Positions 10,440 through 21,578 of a DNA stretch of 64,000 nucleotides are shown in pieces (position 1 is the first letter of the stretch; every line of letters starts with the position of its first letter). The notes below the pieces were generated by a model. That model had not been told where the DNA came from, did not search any database, and saw only the letters and a list, made by a program, of their open reading frames with translations. A program made the translations under genes and the position numbers. Origin of the DNA: Diogma glabrata (lineage: Eukaryota; Arthropoda; Insecta; Diptera; Cylindrotomidae); assembly GCA_963693315.1 (NCBI GenBank), contig OY856188.1:97438915-97502914 (forward strand), read 5' to 3'.

Positions 10440-11200
10440 ATTCTACTGGATTTGCCAGTATTTTAGATATATCAGAACCCGGTATTCCACATCTTCCAAG
10501 GGTGTGGAGTTCGTGTCAGTTTTATCGTTGAAGATAATTCTATCTCTCATTACCTCAGTAACAGCATTACAGTATATTCGAGATAAGGTGTCTGTATCCA
10601 CGTTTTCCTTACCATTTTGGTGTATTATTTCAAAACCGAAAGACTGTAAATACAGGCTCCAACGTCTCAATCTATCGGTCTCAGATCTTGCATTCCCATT
10701 AACCACTTCTTATTCGCGTGATCAGTTATCACCGTGAAATGGTAACCTTCGATAGTGTCTAAGTTTTTTATTGAAAGGATTGCCGTCAAGCATTCTAGCT
10801 CGGTAGCTGTGTAGTTTTTCTGAGCTGCGTTTAGTTTCTGAGAATAGTTAGAAATGGGGTATTCGGTATTTTCTCCGCCCTTCTGAAATAGTACTCCAAT
10901 CCTTCAGTGCTGACATTGCATCGAACAAAGAACGGCTGGTTATAGTCTGGGTTTGTGAGAACTTATTTTATGGACTTTAGTTTTTTAAGTTTCTCGAATG
11001 CCAAATCCGCTTCTATATGGTGTACGAAAATTTTATGTTTTTTTGAGGAGATTAGATATTGGCGCGATGGCGTCAGCGTATGGCGTCAGCGTTTGGAATG
11101 AACCTTCGATGCTAACCGGCCATTCCGAGGAATCGTCTTACTTGTTTGGCTGATTTTAGAAGTTGCTGGAAGTGTCCCATATGACATAACCTACAATTGG
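10440..11200 (-). pseudogene. Gypsy RT end and RNase H remnant
   Basis: At about 11190-11100 the minus strand reads QQLLKSAKQVRRFLGMAG, the hallmark that joins RT to RNase H in gypsy elements. Further on are the RNase H blocks of the type LNAAQKNYTATELECL and TDHAN, and then RRWSLYLQSFGFEI and KENVDTDTLSR (10700-10560). Frames change several times. The RT palm, including YxDD, is absent. Confidence 0.8.
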
Positions 11201-11209
11201 GGTTGCGCT

Positions 11210-11440
11210 TCAATCTGCGGTTTTGACGAAGGAGTTTAGATTTTTATATTGACAGTTAACAGTTTCAAGAAATTCGATTGAGTCTTTTCCAAGTATATTT
11301 ATTGTGGCTCCACTGTCCAGTAATCCAATCAGATGTTTTTCAAATATGTTGATAAGAATATGTGGTCTTGTATCGAACTCGGGTAAGGTTGTAATAATCA
11401 ATGCTGAAGCAAACTGTTTGAGAAATTTTTTTCCTGGCAA
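11210..11440 (-). pseudogene. Gypsy protease remnant
   Basis: 76 codons are open on the minus strand. The retropepsin motif is intact: GLLDSGATINILG, with DSG as the active-site triad. The element around it is broken, so this is a relic. Confidence 0.8.
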
Positions 11441-11504
11441 TCCAGTATCTCTTGATATGAGAAATACCCGTTCTGATTCCTAACTGCTGGATGAAGATTA
11501 CTTT

Positions 11505-12110
11505 TTATGATGCCAAAAAACTCAATTGGGTTAAAACGGTTATATAAGTAAGACGATTATTGTAAATTTCAATATCGAGTATGAAGTTGACAGTGCTCTT
11601 TTGTATTGACTTTATTCTTTTGTAAATATACCTTCTGATTTCTGTCTCTTCCTCCGGGCTAGTAAACCACGATAACATAGCTCGTTTAATTTGGAGCCAT
11701 CGAGCGTTAGGACATCCATGAACATAATTCCACAAAAACGTATCTGCATCACCTGACACATAATCGAAAATGTACTGCTCTAGTGTATCATAATGATAAA
11801 CATTTTGACGGGCTAAGGTTTCAAACCAAAATATAAATCGTTAATGCTCATTAAAATTCAAATTCCTCCATTTCATAGCGTGATAAACTTGGTTCTGATT
11901 TCGAGGCGGCTAAATGTTTTGCTCGGGAATCATTAAGTTATTAATTATTTGGCGTTCTTCTCCTTGAAAATACTGTTGCTTGAATTCGCTTTGCTGGTGA
12001 TTAAGACTCATAACTTTTTTTCTACCACCTGAAGCTTCTTCTGATTTAGAGTTCATTGCGCTACAACCGATAACATTACGATTTGAAGAGGGTAAGGCCT
12101 TATGCATGGT
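11505..12110 (-). pseudogene. Gypsy Gag-like remnant
   Basis: 11759-11505 gives a Gag-type segment (WNYVHGCPNARWLQIKRAML and EETEIRRYIYKRIKSIQKS), similar in character to the Retrotrans_gag region of the intact element. 12107-11910 is a hydrophilic, Gln/Asn-rich piece with no recognisable domain. No zinc knuckle survives clearly. Confidence 0.55.
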
Positions 12111-12500
12111 TGGTATTTCAAGCCCTAATTGGCTGGGCCTAATGGACTCTTTAGGTGGGATTGGATCAAATACAGTTTATTTATTAGCTGAAACGTTGGA
12201 TATGTTAGATTCAAATTTTAAACTTCTGGGTACAAACTTCTGTTGTTCTAGACCTACATGTACGTCAGTATATTTCTTCCTTTTGTTTTCGTTGAAGACA
12301 GATCCTGTATCCTGTATGCGAAGAGTTTCAATATAAGGGGATGAAATCCTGGTGGACTTAAGTATTGTTCCTCTGTAGATGCGTATTTGTATCTCCAGCG
12401 CAATATACCAATGATATGTGTAAGTGATGATATATCGCCATACGAGTACTTAAGGCGTTTGGAACAATCTCTCCAATGTATGACATAAATCAACTATCGT

Positions 12501-13780
12501 GTAAGAGTTGGAAATCGTCTAATTTTTTGGTAGCATTTTGGATTACCGATGCTATTTCATTGCACATTTTTGCAAGTGGAACATGAGTCTCAAGTGGTTT
12601 TAATACCTCAACCTCGCTTTATTTCAATATTTTAAATAACAATTCTACCGCATTTGCTTCATTTCGATCAATTTTACGACCTAGAAATTCAACTTCTAAT
12701 TCATCCGAGCTCAAGCAAACTGCCCATCGTAAAAATAGAAATACAAAGACGTATATCAAGCAAAGAAATATAAAAAAAAACAAAATTAGATAAAATTAAA
12801 GATGCAAAATCAATTTAAATTCACTGTTGACTGTTTAAACTGCCCATGGAACTCCATGGATACCTTTTTAGGGTTACAAGTTATATATTAACTATCAAAA
12901 ATGAAAGTTTTAGTTGAAACTATTTTTTAAGGCTTTCAGGTCCCGTTTCAGCGTCATCATGCCCAAGTCGTGACAGTTTAACTGTATATGATGACAAAAC
13001 TTTTCGTAAAAAGTATCAGTATCTCGATCAGCACAAAAAAAACCAAAATACGAAACCAATATAATAAAACGCCGAATTAAAACAGGAACGACCACTTTTT
13101 AATTGTTTGCGCCTTATAAATGTTTCACTTATCTAAACTTTATGTATACATTTCCGTTGCCGCTCCTTCTTTATTCAATCAAAATATTCATTAACCTTAT
13201 TAGTAACTTTCAGTTGAACGGTGTCTTGTATAAACAAAATTTTCTATGATCTGATCCTATAAAAGCAGATATATTATGAACAACAAACATGTTTTGATTT
13301 TCGAAAATATTGATTTTTATCAAAAATTACTTAGAAAATTAATTATAATAATAATGTAGTTGCAAAATCAAAAATTAGTAACGATAATTTGAAATTAGTT
13401 GAGTATTAGGTTTATCTTGTAAACCAACAAACATTATTTAACAAATCAAAACCATTGCATCTATAATATATATGTTTTAATAGTAACATCCGATAACAAG
13501 TAAATAAAACTTAATAAATTGCTACTATTATCTATCGATAACCGTATGTTGACATTTTGTTTGCTTATGTATTGTACTATGTCTATTTTATCATCTCAAC
13601 TCGGAACCACTTAACGCTAAAAACAAATAGTTGTTTTGATTGTCAAATCAAATCGATTGCATCAATTTTTTATTTCATTATCATGTTACATACTTATAAA
13701 TCAATTATAAATTATTTAAATCAAAAATTTAAAAATTTTATTTGTTTGTTTAAATATTGATAGTAAAAATTGAGGGCAGA
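12501..13780. other. AT-rich noncoding DNA
   Basis: No conserved protein or RNA gene seen. Short open frames are low-complexity. The right LTR of the gypsy relic might be here but I could not define its ends. Confidence 0.4.
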
Positions 13781-14271
13781 GGGAAAGTCGACGAGTTAGT
13801 ATTATCAATCAACCAGAAAGTCATTCTCTAAACAGAGCCTTGACATTTTATTGTTGACAATAAAGCCCTTTTCCTAACATGACAACAGTATTTCATGTAT
13901 GAATAAATATCCTAAAGCCGCAATTAAACTATTGCAAGACTCTGCAATATTTCTGCAATGGGAGTGTGTAAAATATTCATTGCAGAAAAGTTTGGCAATA
14001 AACATATTGCAAAACATTGCAATGAGTCATTGCAATGTTTTGCAATGAGTTAATTGACAAACTTTTCTGCAATGAATATTTTACACACTACCATTGCAGA
14101 AATATTGCAGAGTTCTGCAATAGTCTAATTGCGGCTTAAGGATCAGCAAAATTTCCTCATAATTGAAAAATTTCTTACATCGGTCCAAGAAACCTAAATT
14201 TTGAATCGTAGATTTAGCAATAATGAACAGATGGTTTTTCCAGTTCTTGTTATTTTCGATAACCACTTTAA
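13780..14271 (-). pseudogene. LINE reverse-transcriptase relic (minus strand), interrupted
   Basis: On the minus strand, 14268-14137 reads VIENNKNWKNHLFIIAKSTI and GFLDRCKKFFNYEEILLIL, the region downstream of the RT palm in jockey/CR1-type LINEs. It continues after the small TIR element, below 13915, as DIYSYMKYCCHV and, after stops, RMTFWLIDNTN. Two TIR elements have inserted into it, one at 13916-14136 and one at 14272-16635. Both left TAA duplications, which confirms that this LINE was already present. Confidence 0.7.
13916..14136. mobile_element. 221-bp TIR foldback element with TAA target duplication
   Basis: The ends are inverted repeats starting AGCCGCAATTA and ending TAATTGCGGCT. 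The similarity continues inward over most of the length ('ctattgca.gactctgcaatatttctgcaatgg'), so the element folds into a long hairpin. It is flanked by TAA at 13913-13915 and 14137-14139. Removing it restores continuous LINE reading on the minus strand. A 3-bp TAA duplication fits PIF/Harbinger-type MITEs. Confidence 0.85.
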
Positions 14272-14489
14272 GGCTACGTACAGAGTGAAAGCTGTGAGCG
14301 GTGCTGTGCGCAAAGCGGTGCTGTTTCGCACTGGAGCAAAGCGATTGACTGTGCACAGTAATGCTTAACGCGCAAAAATTGATTTTATTGGAGATTTTTC
14401 AAAATGAATTCATCATCAAAAGATGAGTTATTCTTAACTGAAAGTCTTTATTTAGTGTTAAAAAAATTTAAAAACGAAAATTGGTATAC

Positions 14490-15213
14490 ATAAGATCAAT
14501 TTATGCGCCGACCGTGTATTTGGATTCAAAATTAAATTTGTCGTCACACATAGCAAAACTCCAACAGTATTTTTGTAATCTTAATAGATCATTTTATTTT
14601 TTAAGGTCAATTTGTCCTCCGGTAGTTCTCAGAAATCTATACTTTGCACTTTACCAATCCAAGCTGCAATATGGTATTGTTTGTTGGGGTGATACTTATT
14701 TCAGTAATATACAACCATTGTTCACCAACCAAAAACATGTACTTAGAATAATTTATCATAAAAATAGAAGAGAGCATTCATGGCCTCTGTTTGTAATGAG
14801 CAATATCCTACCTTTAAGGCATTTTTATGTTTTCAGAGTTTTCAGAAACTATTTTATAATGTAAGTGGTAACCGTTTGACTAGTCGTCACAATCGTAACA
14901 ATCGAACCCTGAGGTCTTATGCTAGCTGTGTCTGCTCAATTCCTAAGTTTTATAAAATCCACTTCAAAAAATACTTCCTTGTAACTGCGCCTTTTGTGTT
15001 CAACAAAATACCATCCGAAATTAAAGCAAACAACTCCTCTTCCAAACTCTTTCTACAAAATCTAAAAATATTTCTATTCAGCTTTTCGAATATCGATTTT
15101 CTTTTCCCTTAACTCCAATTATTTCATTTTTTTGTCGTGTTTAAAAAGTTTTTCTAAATCTACCATATTAAATAAATTATGGTTAAACAATTATATATAC
15201 AAAAAAAAAAAAA
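14490..15213 (+). pseudogene. LINE RT C-terminal fragment with poly(A), first
   Basis: The plus strand reads VYLDSKLNLSSHIAKLQQYF and LYFALYQSKLQYGIVCWG, then HKNRREHSWPLF and ILPLRHFYVFRVFRNYF. After a frameshift near 14830 it continues KAFLCFQSFQKLFYNVSGNR to about 15112. This is the C-terminal part of a LINE reverse transcriptase. An A-run at 15201-15213 marks the 3' end. It is 5'-truncated and frameshifted. Confidence 0.8.
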
Positions 15214-15806
15214 TTTTTCACTCCATACCAATTGCTCCATGTTTATAAGTCCTATATTCGTCCCTGTATGGAGTACTGCTGTCAAGTTTAGGGTGCTGCC
15301 TCTGTTTCCATCTTGGCCCTCTTGGACTCTGTTCAAAAGCGAGCTATACGAATTGTAGGTGATCGAACTTTGACATGAAAACTTGATTCCCTACAACATC
15401 GTCGCACTGTTGCTGACCTCGTTGTTTTTTACAAATATCGTCATCAGCAGTGCTCAGATGAAATCAGCGGCATCATGCCTCAAACTTATTCTTACCCCCG
15501 TTCCACTCGGCAATTGGCTGCCGCAACCAGTGAAACGGTAAAGATCCTGCGCTGTCATACTGGCAGATCGCAGAGAGACTTCTTTGTCCGAACTGCGTAC
15601 AAATGGAATAGTTTGCCGGAACACTTAGTCTCAGGTGGCTTCAACCCACAGATGTTTAAAAAAAGCGTTAATCTACACCTCAGAACGCCAGTTGTTGTGG
15701 GACCCAGGTCTAGACCTAGGTCTTAAAAGGTATTTATGTGTTGTTGTGACACATATTCTAAACCCTATTACACAACACATTTTATTAAAAAAAAAAAAAA
15801 AAAAAA
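15214..15806 (+). pseudogene. LINE RT C-terminal fragment with poly(A), second
   Basis: This is a different LINE from its left neighbour. The plus strand reads YKSYIRPCMEYCCQV (stop) then LLDSVQKRAIRIVGDRTLT (stop), SLQHRRTVADLVVFYKYR, then an uninterrupted end: RDFFVRTAYKWNSLPEHL and NPQMFKKSVNLHLRTP. This is the classical C-terminus of jockey/CR1-type elements. Its 3' UTR (tcttaaaaggtatttatgtg...cacaacacattttatt) ends in a 20-base A-run (15787-15806). Tails of the same family occur at 6.9, 57.2 and 60.4 kb. Confidence 0.85.
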
Positions 15807-16430
15807 TATGAATAAGTTAATTGTTGTACTCCACAACGCATCTATTTACACAATTATTAAAGATGTATCACATGCCACTAGCCAACTCTTAGCTAAAATG
15901 TGATTCTAATTTCGTTTTATTATGTTTAATAATATAATTGTAAATGTAATATAAATAATAATATAAATGTATAATTAAAACGAAATAAATAAATAAATGA
16001 AATAAAATAAATAAAACTAAAAATAAATTTAGATCGAAAAATCAAAGGTGAATTTCATCAGTTATAAATTCAACTTCGGGAGGATAAAACTAAATTTTTT
16101 GAATACACTAGAAACATTTGATTATATTTTAATTTTAATTAAAACAAAACTATTAAAAATTTGGACCTATTTTATTAAAACGCTTGTGAAAAATAACAGC
16201 TTGTGAAAAATTAATGGTTGTGGTTGTTTTTAGTTTTTTGATTCCATAACACATTTCTAACAAAAATAGCAGCATTTAAGTTTTCACTGGTAAAAGCCAT
16301 TATTTAGAAAACCACTTTTTAGGTCTTATCACCAAATAAAACCTTTTGCAAATAAGTCAATTGAAAATACGTAAAATTAAAAAACTCTCAACAAATGTGC
16401 AGCAAACAAATATTATATCATACAAAAACA
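15807..16430. other. Interior of the TIR element, noncoding
   Basis: AT-rich sequence between the second LINE fragment and the right TIR zone. No gene seen. Confidence 0.4.
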
Positions 16431-16638
16431 ATCAAAACGTATTCTGTTCAGCTACAAAAACTGCACAGAACAGTTTCAAAGCGCACCGCTTGGGAATATG
16501 CTAACGCACCGCAAACAGCTTTGCTTTACTGTGAACACTCTCATTTGATTATACGCGTGCAGCTTTAAAGCTGTCTATGCTTTCAGCACCGCTTTGCACA
16601 CAGCACCGCTCACAGCTTTCACTCTGTACGTAGCCTAA

Positions 16639-17243
16639 AATGATTAACTACGTAATACCTCATTATTTATCCTAATAGGAAAATCCTTATTTAATGACAT
16701 TTGCGAAAAACGTCATAATTCTACGTCACGCCACAGGGAATGTGAAAAAACTTGATCTAATTTAGTTGTGTTTTAAATAATAAATTAGTTTTAAATTAAT
16801 TTTCAATATAAAACACGATTTAAATAAAACTTTTAATTAAACAAAAACTTTTTTACCTTAATTCATAATGACAAGTAAATGGCTTCTAGGTAGTTTGATT
16901 ATTAATTTTGATAGCTGTATTAATGCGTGTATGTTTTCTGTTGTATTTTACAGCTTGATCTACACAATAATCTAGATTTAGAAAATATTTTTTCCAATTA
17001 AAAAAAGATCAATCTTTTTGTACAAAAAGAACAGCAAACGCAAACAAATGATGAGCTGTTTTTTAGGTAGATTTCATAAAAAAATCTACATATTGCAATG
17101 TCTCATCTCGGAATTTCAGAAAAATTTTGGAAACGGAAAATCGAAAAACAATTTTTTATACATGTATGTATGTATATTCTCACCCCCTCCGATTTTTGTG
17201 AAAATGTGAATAAATGTTCGCTTTATTAAAAAAATACGAAAAT
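16639..17243. other. AT-rich noncoding DNA
   Basis: The part just right of 16638 should be the upstream remainder of the minus-strand LINE relic, but no recognisable protein remains. Confidence 0.35.
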
Positions 17244-17697
17244 AGTACATTATTTAATTAGGAGCTAAAGTAATACTTTTTGTGTTGAGTCTATAGTTTG
17301 ACAATTATAGACGAAACACAAAAGTCACTTTAGCTCCGAATTAAATACACTATTTTTTCGGCAAACGTTTAAATTTTTTATAAATATGAAGTTAATACAT
17401 CAAACTTTTCATAAAAATGAATTTGTACCGTCATAATTATTTCCAAAAAAAAGAAAAAAATATTTAAATTTGCATGAATAAAATTTTTTTTAAAAAATTT
17501 GATGCATTAATTTCATATTTTTAAACAAATTTAAACGTTTGCCGAAAAAATAGTGTATTGAATTCGGAGCTAAAGTGACTTTTTGTGTTTCGTCTATAAT
17601 TGTCGGCCTCCCTACGGTCGACCGCCAAACTATAGACTCAACACAAAAAGTACGACTTTAGCTCCTAATTCAATAATATACTATTTATCAAAGCAGC
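17244..17697. repeat. Family B foldback with nested hairpin ends
   Basis: The outer ends are inverted copies of each other: left 'attaggagctaaagt..tactttttgtgttgagtc', right 'gactcaacacaaaaagtacgactttagctcctaatt'. Each end is itself a hairpin, because 'ggagctaaagt...tttttgtgttgagtctatag' pairs with the adjacent 'ctataattg..cgaaacacaaaaagtcactttagctcc'. The right end carries a GC-rich loop (cggcctccctacggtcgacc). Toward the centre both arms pass through 'ttttttcggcaaacg'. The right half recurs at 48600-48775 and 50515-50690. Confidence 0.8.
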
Positions 17698-17779
17698 CTT
17701 TTCAAAATTTCATAATATGAGAATCAACTTATTTTTTGTTGTCATGGTTATACAACATGTTTGAAAAAATAATAAACTA

Positions 17780-18003
17780 ACAAATAACAATTTCTACTTT
17801 ACAGCCTCCGTAATATAAAATAAAAATGGCGTTACTTTTGCTAAAATAAAACATTTTTATTAAATCAACAAATTTAATAATTATTTAATTACTTTTGCTG
17901 TCGCTTGACGTTACTTTTGCTGTCAGGCTAAAAAGTAAGACTTTAGCTAACTCCCTAGCGGCAGTAAAGTTAAATTTTATAGCCGTTTGCCGAAAAAAGA
18001 TTT
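17780..18003 (-). repeat. Family B related fragment, reverse orientation
   Basis: Its reverse complement begins 'cttttttcggcaaacggc' and continues 'tttaactttactgccgct', 'gctaaagtcttactttttag' and 'caaaagtaacgccattttta', matching 48236-48340 and 50155-50260. It sits beside the nested foldback, facing it. Confidence 0.7.
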
Positions 18004-18579
18004 TTGTTGTTTTGCAGGGCTCTACTTTTTGGAAGCGGCGTGTTTTTTTTAGGTTTTAAAATTTTTAAAGACCTGTTACTCAAAAACTAAACACCCGATT
18101 TTAATAAACTTGATCTCAAATGAAAGGAATTTAACGGTTATTTCAAAAACATATATTTATAGAATTTTATATTGTTAGTTTCTTTGCGAAAAATAAGGAT
18201 TTTCCCGAAAAATGTGGTTTTTCACCACTTTCGACGACAACAATTATCAGATTTTTATTTTTTTTTGTAAGTTTGATTATTCTTAAAAACAATAAAATAA
18301 GGTCGGGATTGGGATTTCAAAATAAAAAATAAAGTGAATTTTATATATATGTAATTTGATGTTTGATATTTTGAGAAACAAATTTAAAATACATTATAAT
18401 TTTTTAAATTAATGTTGTATAATATTTATTTATTTAATTTGAAACATTGTTGATCGTTACATAATGAAAATGTTTTAATGTGCAGAGATTTCTTATCAAT
18501 TGGAACAAAACTATGCTTAGTTGAGTTGTAACGATTTTTATTGCTTCTTTCCATTATATTATAATCTTGATTGCTTTAA
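18004..18579. other. AT-rich noncoding DNA
   Basis: I see no gene or repeat boundary here. Confidence 0.35.
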
Positions 18580-18960
18580 TACTAATAATTTACTTTTGAC
18601 TCGTTTTGCACAGCCCATATATATAGTTTATTTGGTGTTGTTATTTGATTCTCAAAAGGTCTTTGCAAACTTACTTTAGCGCAATTTCTCTTAAGAACAC
18701 CTCCTAATGTACCTCCTAATGGTCCTTTTCCATTACAAGTTGCAAAGAAGTACCACTCAGCTCGGATATCGAGATTTTATTTAAACGTGCACATATATTG
18801 TAAAAATTCATTCGATTTTTATAATGTGCTCCAGCCCCATCAGAAAAGAAACATATATTTTAAACGTGACCAAGCTTAACCTTGAAAAACTTAACTAGGC
18901 CTTGAATAAATAATCTCACTGCTACATGATTATGCTTTGTTGACTCGGCTTTAGCTAACA
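18580..18960 (-). pseudogene. Pseudogene of an orphan arthropod protein family ('FSDGAGAHYKN' motif)
   Basis: On the minus strand the reading is STKHNHVAVRLFIQGLVKFF, a stop, then NICFFSDGAGAHYKNRMNFY, NICARLN, a frameshift, WYFFATCNGKGPLGGTLGGV, LKRNCAKVSLQRPFENQITT and PNKLYIWAVQNES. I recognise this succession (SDG-x-QYKN, then WHFFATSHGKGxCDGxGGTVKR, then a TP-x-x-L-Y-x-W end) from many uncharacterised insect and cnidarian proteins of unknown function, often multi-copy. At least one stop and one frameshift break it. Whether the family is domesticated or transposon-borne is not known to me. Confidence 0.75.
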
Positions 18961-19095
18961 AACTGGTGAATTCCAAGCTACTACCATCGGAAGTATTTTG
19001 ATTTATGCTTCTGTAGTAAACTTTAGATGAGGGTATGGTACACTGTGCATTGGGTCAATGAAATCTGTGGCTATTAGACTTTTTAATACAAAAAT

Positions 19096-19690
19096 ACTTT
19101 TTAAAAAAAAATAGAACCGACTTCAGAAAAAACAAAAGAGGCACAAAAAAATGAAAAATAACTCAATTGTTGCTTTTAGAAACAAAAATACGTTACATTT
19201 TGATTAATTTAATTTAATTATACCTTAATATAGACAAAAAAATTACGCTATTATACAAAGTTACTATATTAAAATAGTTACTTTTTATTATAACTATTAT
19301 AGTTATTATAGTTGTTATAATAGTTATTATATTTTAAAAGTTATTTGTAGTACAAAACTGTTGGAAATCGGTGCCAAGTCCGAGACATATTAGTCGGTTT
19401 TTCGCCAATGTGGCACCGACTTCGAACAGTTTTGTACTACAAATAACTTTTAAAATATAATAACTATTATAACAACTATAATAACTATAATAGTTATAAT
19501 AAAAAGTAACTATTTTAATATAGTAACTTTGTATAATAGCGTAATTTTTTTGTCTATAGTAAGGTATAATTAAATTAAATTAATCAAAATGTAACGTATT
19601 TTTGTTTCTAAAAGCAACAATTGAGTTATTTTTCATTTTTTTGTGCCTCTTTTGTTTTTTCTGAAGTCGGTTCTATTTTTTTTTAAAAAG
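19096..19690. repeat. Near-perfect palindrome, arms about 285 bp
   Basis: The left arm (19096-19378) reappears as its reverse complement in 19415-19690, from 'tagaaccgacttcagaaaaa' through 'gttactatattaaaatagtt' to 'gtagtacaaaactgttggaa'. The loop is short (around 'ccgagacatattagtcggtt'). Inside each arm is a 'tataactattatagttatt' microrepeat. Very few mismatches are visible by eye. A transcript from either strand would form long double-stranded RNA. Confidence 0.88.
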
Positions 19691-21228
19691 TATTTTTATT
19701 TTTTTATTTTTACTGTAGTCATAAAGCAAATGTCGGCTAGAAAGCATTCTAAAAGTAATAACTTCAAATGCTGGAAAAACTTTCATCAGTGACAATCTAT
19801 TAATTACGGTTTTGCGATTTTTTGCACAAACGGCATACATATTTCCCGTGATAGCAAATTATTTACGATAACCTTGACAAGTATACAATATAATACTGCA
19901 CTGAAAAAAAAATTGAAGTTCATGACAACCTCATTTCGAAGTTGGCAGTTGATTATTCATACAAAGAAAAATTATTTGCAAACAATTTCACTGTGATTGG
20001 AACAATTACACGATAACATTTTCCTAACAACAGAATGAGGTTTATTTAAAATATAAAGTGTTATATCCAATACAACAGTAGTTGAATAAAGATAATAACT
20101 ATTTCCCTGAAAAAAATTTTCTTTGGCCTTATATCATTAATTTTTCATTTTAAAGTTTAAGTATTTGAGATTAATTGAACTATATTTTATTTTCACATAA
20201 ATATTTCGTGTGATTGTCTCAACTTCATCGATTTGTAATTGTAGAGTTGTTGAAGCAATTTCGTAATTTGATTCGCCATATGTGACCGCACGGTGAGGTT
20301 GAGACAATTGCATTTCGATTGGAAATAGGATATGTTTTTTTCAGTGTGCCCAAAATATCCAAACAGATTAATATGTTTTGACGAAATCAGCGAAAATGCA
20401 TTAAAAATACGGTTTTTTCTAATTTTCTGAATAACGGTGTTTTTCACATCAAAGAAACAATTATGGGACCCTCTGGGAATGAACTCAAATAGAATAAAAT
20501 TTAAATCATCTAAATCGAACGAGCCGTTTTTGAGAAATCGGTGTACTACATATAAAAAAACCTGCAGTGAAACACTGAACCGCCTGCTTTTTTGAAGTCG
20601 GTTAAAAAGTAACTATTTAAATATAGTAACTTTTTTAATAGCGTAATTTTTTTGTCTATAGTAAAGCATAATTAAATTAAATTAATCAAAATGTAACGTA
20701 TTTTTGTCTATAAAAGCCATAATTGAGTTATTTTTCACTTGTTTGTGCCTCTTTTGTTTTTTCTGAAGTCGGTTCTATTTCTTTTCAAAACGGTTTTTTA
20801 ATTTTTTTATTTTTAGTGAAGTCATAAAGCAAATGTCGGCTAGAAAGCGTTTTAAAAGTAATAACTTCAAATACCGAAAAAACTTTCATCGGTGACAATC
20901 TATTAATTATGGTTTTATGATTTTTTGCACAAACGGCATACACATTACCCGTCATAGAAAATTATATACGATAACCTCGACAAGTATAGCAATATAATAC
21001 TGCCCACAACAAACAAACAGAATAATATGTTTTGACGAAATCAACGAAAATGCATAAAAAATATGGTTTTTTCCAATTTTCTGAATAACGGTAATTTTCA
21101 CATCAAAAAAAAAAATTATAATCATCCAAATCGAACGAACCGTTTTTGAGAAATCGGTGTACATACATAAAAAAAAAACCTTACAGTGAAACACAGAACC
21201 TCCTTCTTTTTGGAAGTCGGTTAAAAAT
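19096..21228. repeat. Composite repeat, copy 1
   Basis: This copy matches 23913-26084 almost base for base, but the flanks differ, so the composite itself moved or was copied. It starts with a 0.6-kb palindrome, then carries two tandem units, each ending in a '..ccttcttttt(t)gaagtcggttaaaa' motif (20600 and 21225). The outer ends are weakly inverted: 'tagaaccgacttc' at the left, 'gaagtcggtta' at the right. This copy lacks about 39 bp present in copy 2 (25934-25972). No credible protein is encoded. A 'gaagtcggtt' ending recalls dispersed repeats seen in many insect genomes. Confidence 0.85.
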
Positions 21229-21578
21229 TTATAGACGCACGGAATATGGATTGTGCCCCACACGAGTTCGTGGTTGAGAATCTTTTATTCTTTTTTTGCT
21301 AAATTTTGCCTAATAAAATACACCATATAAAAGAAAATTCAAAAATTCTAAGAACAATAATAATAAAAATAAAAAAACTTAGCTTAGTGTTTTTGATTGT
21401 AGAAAACCTCTTAGTGCTGCAATTTGCATTAATTCCATAAAAATATTTCCTCCTCAGCATAATCTCCAGCCTTTCTTTTATATCTCACTGTAATTATGAT
21501 TTGCCTTCGTTTGATTAGATGAACCTTTGATCAACCCACGATGTTCACTGATCTATATATCTATCAATAATTGGGCAC
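21229..21578. other. Noncoding stretch between repeats
   Basis: No gene seen. It ends with the GCAC copy (21575-21578) that flanks the solo LTR. Confidence 0.4.

Larger units (their letters stand above)
9300..12500 (-). mobile_element. Decayed Ty3/gypsy retrotransposon
   Basis: Read right to left on the minus strand, the order is Gag-like (about 12500-11500), protease (11440-11210), the last part of RT (about 11190-11100), RNase H (about 10990-10440) and integrase with C-terminal tail (10400-9310). This is the gypsy order. Many stops and shifts interrupt it, and most of RT is missing between 11210 and 11195. I could not identify its LTRs. It is related in layout to the intact element at 32-37 kb but clearly older. 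Confidence 0.85.
14272..16635. mobile_element. 2.36-kb TIR element, PIF/Harbinger-like ends, filled with LINE fragments
   Basis: The left end (GGCTACGTACAGAGTGAAAG...) and the right end (...CTTTCACTCTGTACGTAGCC) are inverted repeats of about 53 bp with one mismatch noticed. TAA flanks both sides (14269-14271 and 16636-16638). The TIRs contain GC-rich 'gcggtgctgt' repeats. No transposase is visible. The interior holds two plus-strand LINE fragments (14490-15213 and 15214-15806), so this is a non-autonomous element that later took insertions. Confidence 0.8.

Noticed and set aside
20193..20447. 84-codon minus-strand frame, identical at 25010-25264
   Set aside because: It lies within the duplicated composite repeat; identity reflects recent copying of DNA.
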